Both the position numbers and the translations under genes were made by a program. Positions 63,864 to 64,000 of a stretch of DNA of 64,000 nt are shown one piece after another (the first letter of the stretch is position 1; every line of letters starts with the position of its first letter). The notes under the pieces are model-generated. The model did not search any database. It worked only from the letters and a program-made list of their open reading frames with translations, and was not told the origin of the DNA. This DNA comes from Turbatrix aceti (taxonomy: Eukaryota; Nematoda; Chromadorea; Rhabditida; Panagrolaimidae), in assembly GCA_963969345.1 (NCBI GenBank), contig OZ017769.1, forward strand, positions 10,791,725 through 10,855,724, read 5' to 3'.

Positions 63864-64000
63864 TGATTTGTATGGAAATTGCACTGGAAGATGGATAATA
63901 AACCGATTTGTAGAGATTTACGGAGAAAAAAAGAGGTGAAAACAGCAGACAAAAAACGACGTGTCGTAAAAAACTACGGTAAATAATTCTACGTTAGATA
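63864..64000. other. 3' flank of the last gene
   Basis: AATAAACC near 63897 is the likely poly(A) signal; nothing else is seen to the window end. Confidence 0.5.

Overview
The window is nuclear DNA of a nematode. Three proteins have cuticle-collagen architecture: an N-terminal membrane segment, a basic processing site and Cys-bounded Gly-X-Y blocks. Introns are mostly 40-60 bases and end in a T-rich tract plus TAG or CAG. An srh-like chemoreceptor and an rmd-type gene also fit. I cannot name the genus. Exon joins were chosen by eye from splice consensus, reading phase and family similarity; for the named multi-exon genes the exon lengths sum to whole codons.

Layout. 1-2287: a terminal-inverted-repeat element carrying small coding-looking exons. 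2784-3563: first member of an uncharacterised coiled-coil/Cys-rich family. 3847-11187 (+): DNA polymerase alpha catalytic subunit, with repeat copies in a 1.4 kb intron. 11614-14209 (+): two full-length members of the Cys-rich family. 14454-16681 (-): tRNA isopentenyltransferase (gro-1) and then Sec20, operon-like. 17324-18364 (+): chemoreceptor. 18428-19997: foldback Tc1/mariner-type element. 20816-24476 (-): NUP93, divergent from a DPP8/9-type peptidase (24784-27699, +). 28186-29613 (-): a small membrane protein and a Ly6-like secreted protein. 30563-32815 (-): equilibrative nucleoside transporter with nested retroposons in its first intron. 33575-36308: two more Cys-rich-family members. 36845-37599: 5'-truncated LINE. 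38111-38777 (+): divergent C-type-lectin-like secreted protein. 40717-42078 and 47227-48220 (+): collagens on either side of a 5 kb AT-rich stretch without a recognisable gene. 48825-49142: tRNA-derived SINE candidate. 51059-51455: collagen pseudogene and a shared repeat. 52186-53301 (+): TNFAIP8-family protein. 53571-54904 (-): RMD-family TPR protein. 55496-58543 (+): RPS29 and then PUM3, operon-like. 58772-60413 (-): third collagen. 60891-61255 (-): 5'-truncated Cys-rich-family relic. 61977-63863: divergent pair of related secreted helical proteins.

The housekeeping genes cover replication (POLA1), tRNA modification (gro-1), vesicle fusion (Sec20), nuclear pore (NUP93), ribosome and nucleolus (RPS29, PUM3), spindle microtubules (RMD) and nucleoside transport (ENT). 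Between them lies a nematode-type accessory layer of collagens, small secreted proteins, a chemoreceptor and many short mobile elements.

Two things stand out as possibly undescribed. One is the six-locus coiled-coil / central-domain / Cys-rich-tail family with a conserved intron layout and partial copies. The other is a dispersed repeat of about 200 bp with a conserved CCGGACCT box, a TATATA box at fixed spacing and a downstream T-run, which looks like a type-3 RNA polymerase III promoter driving a short RNA.
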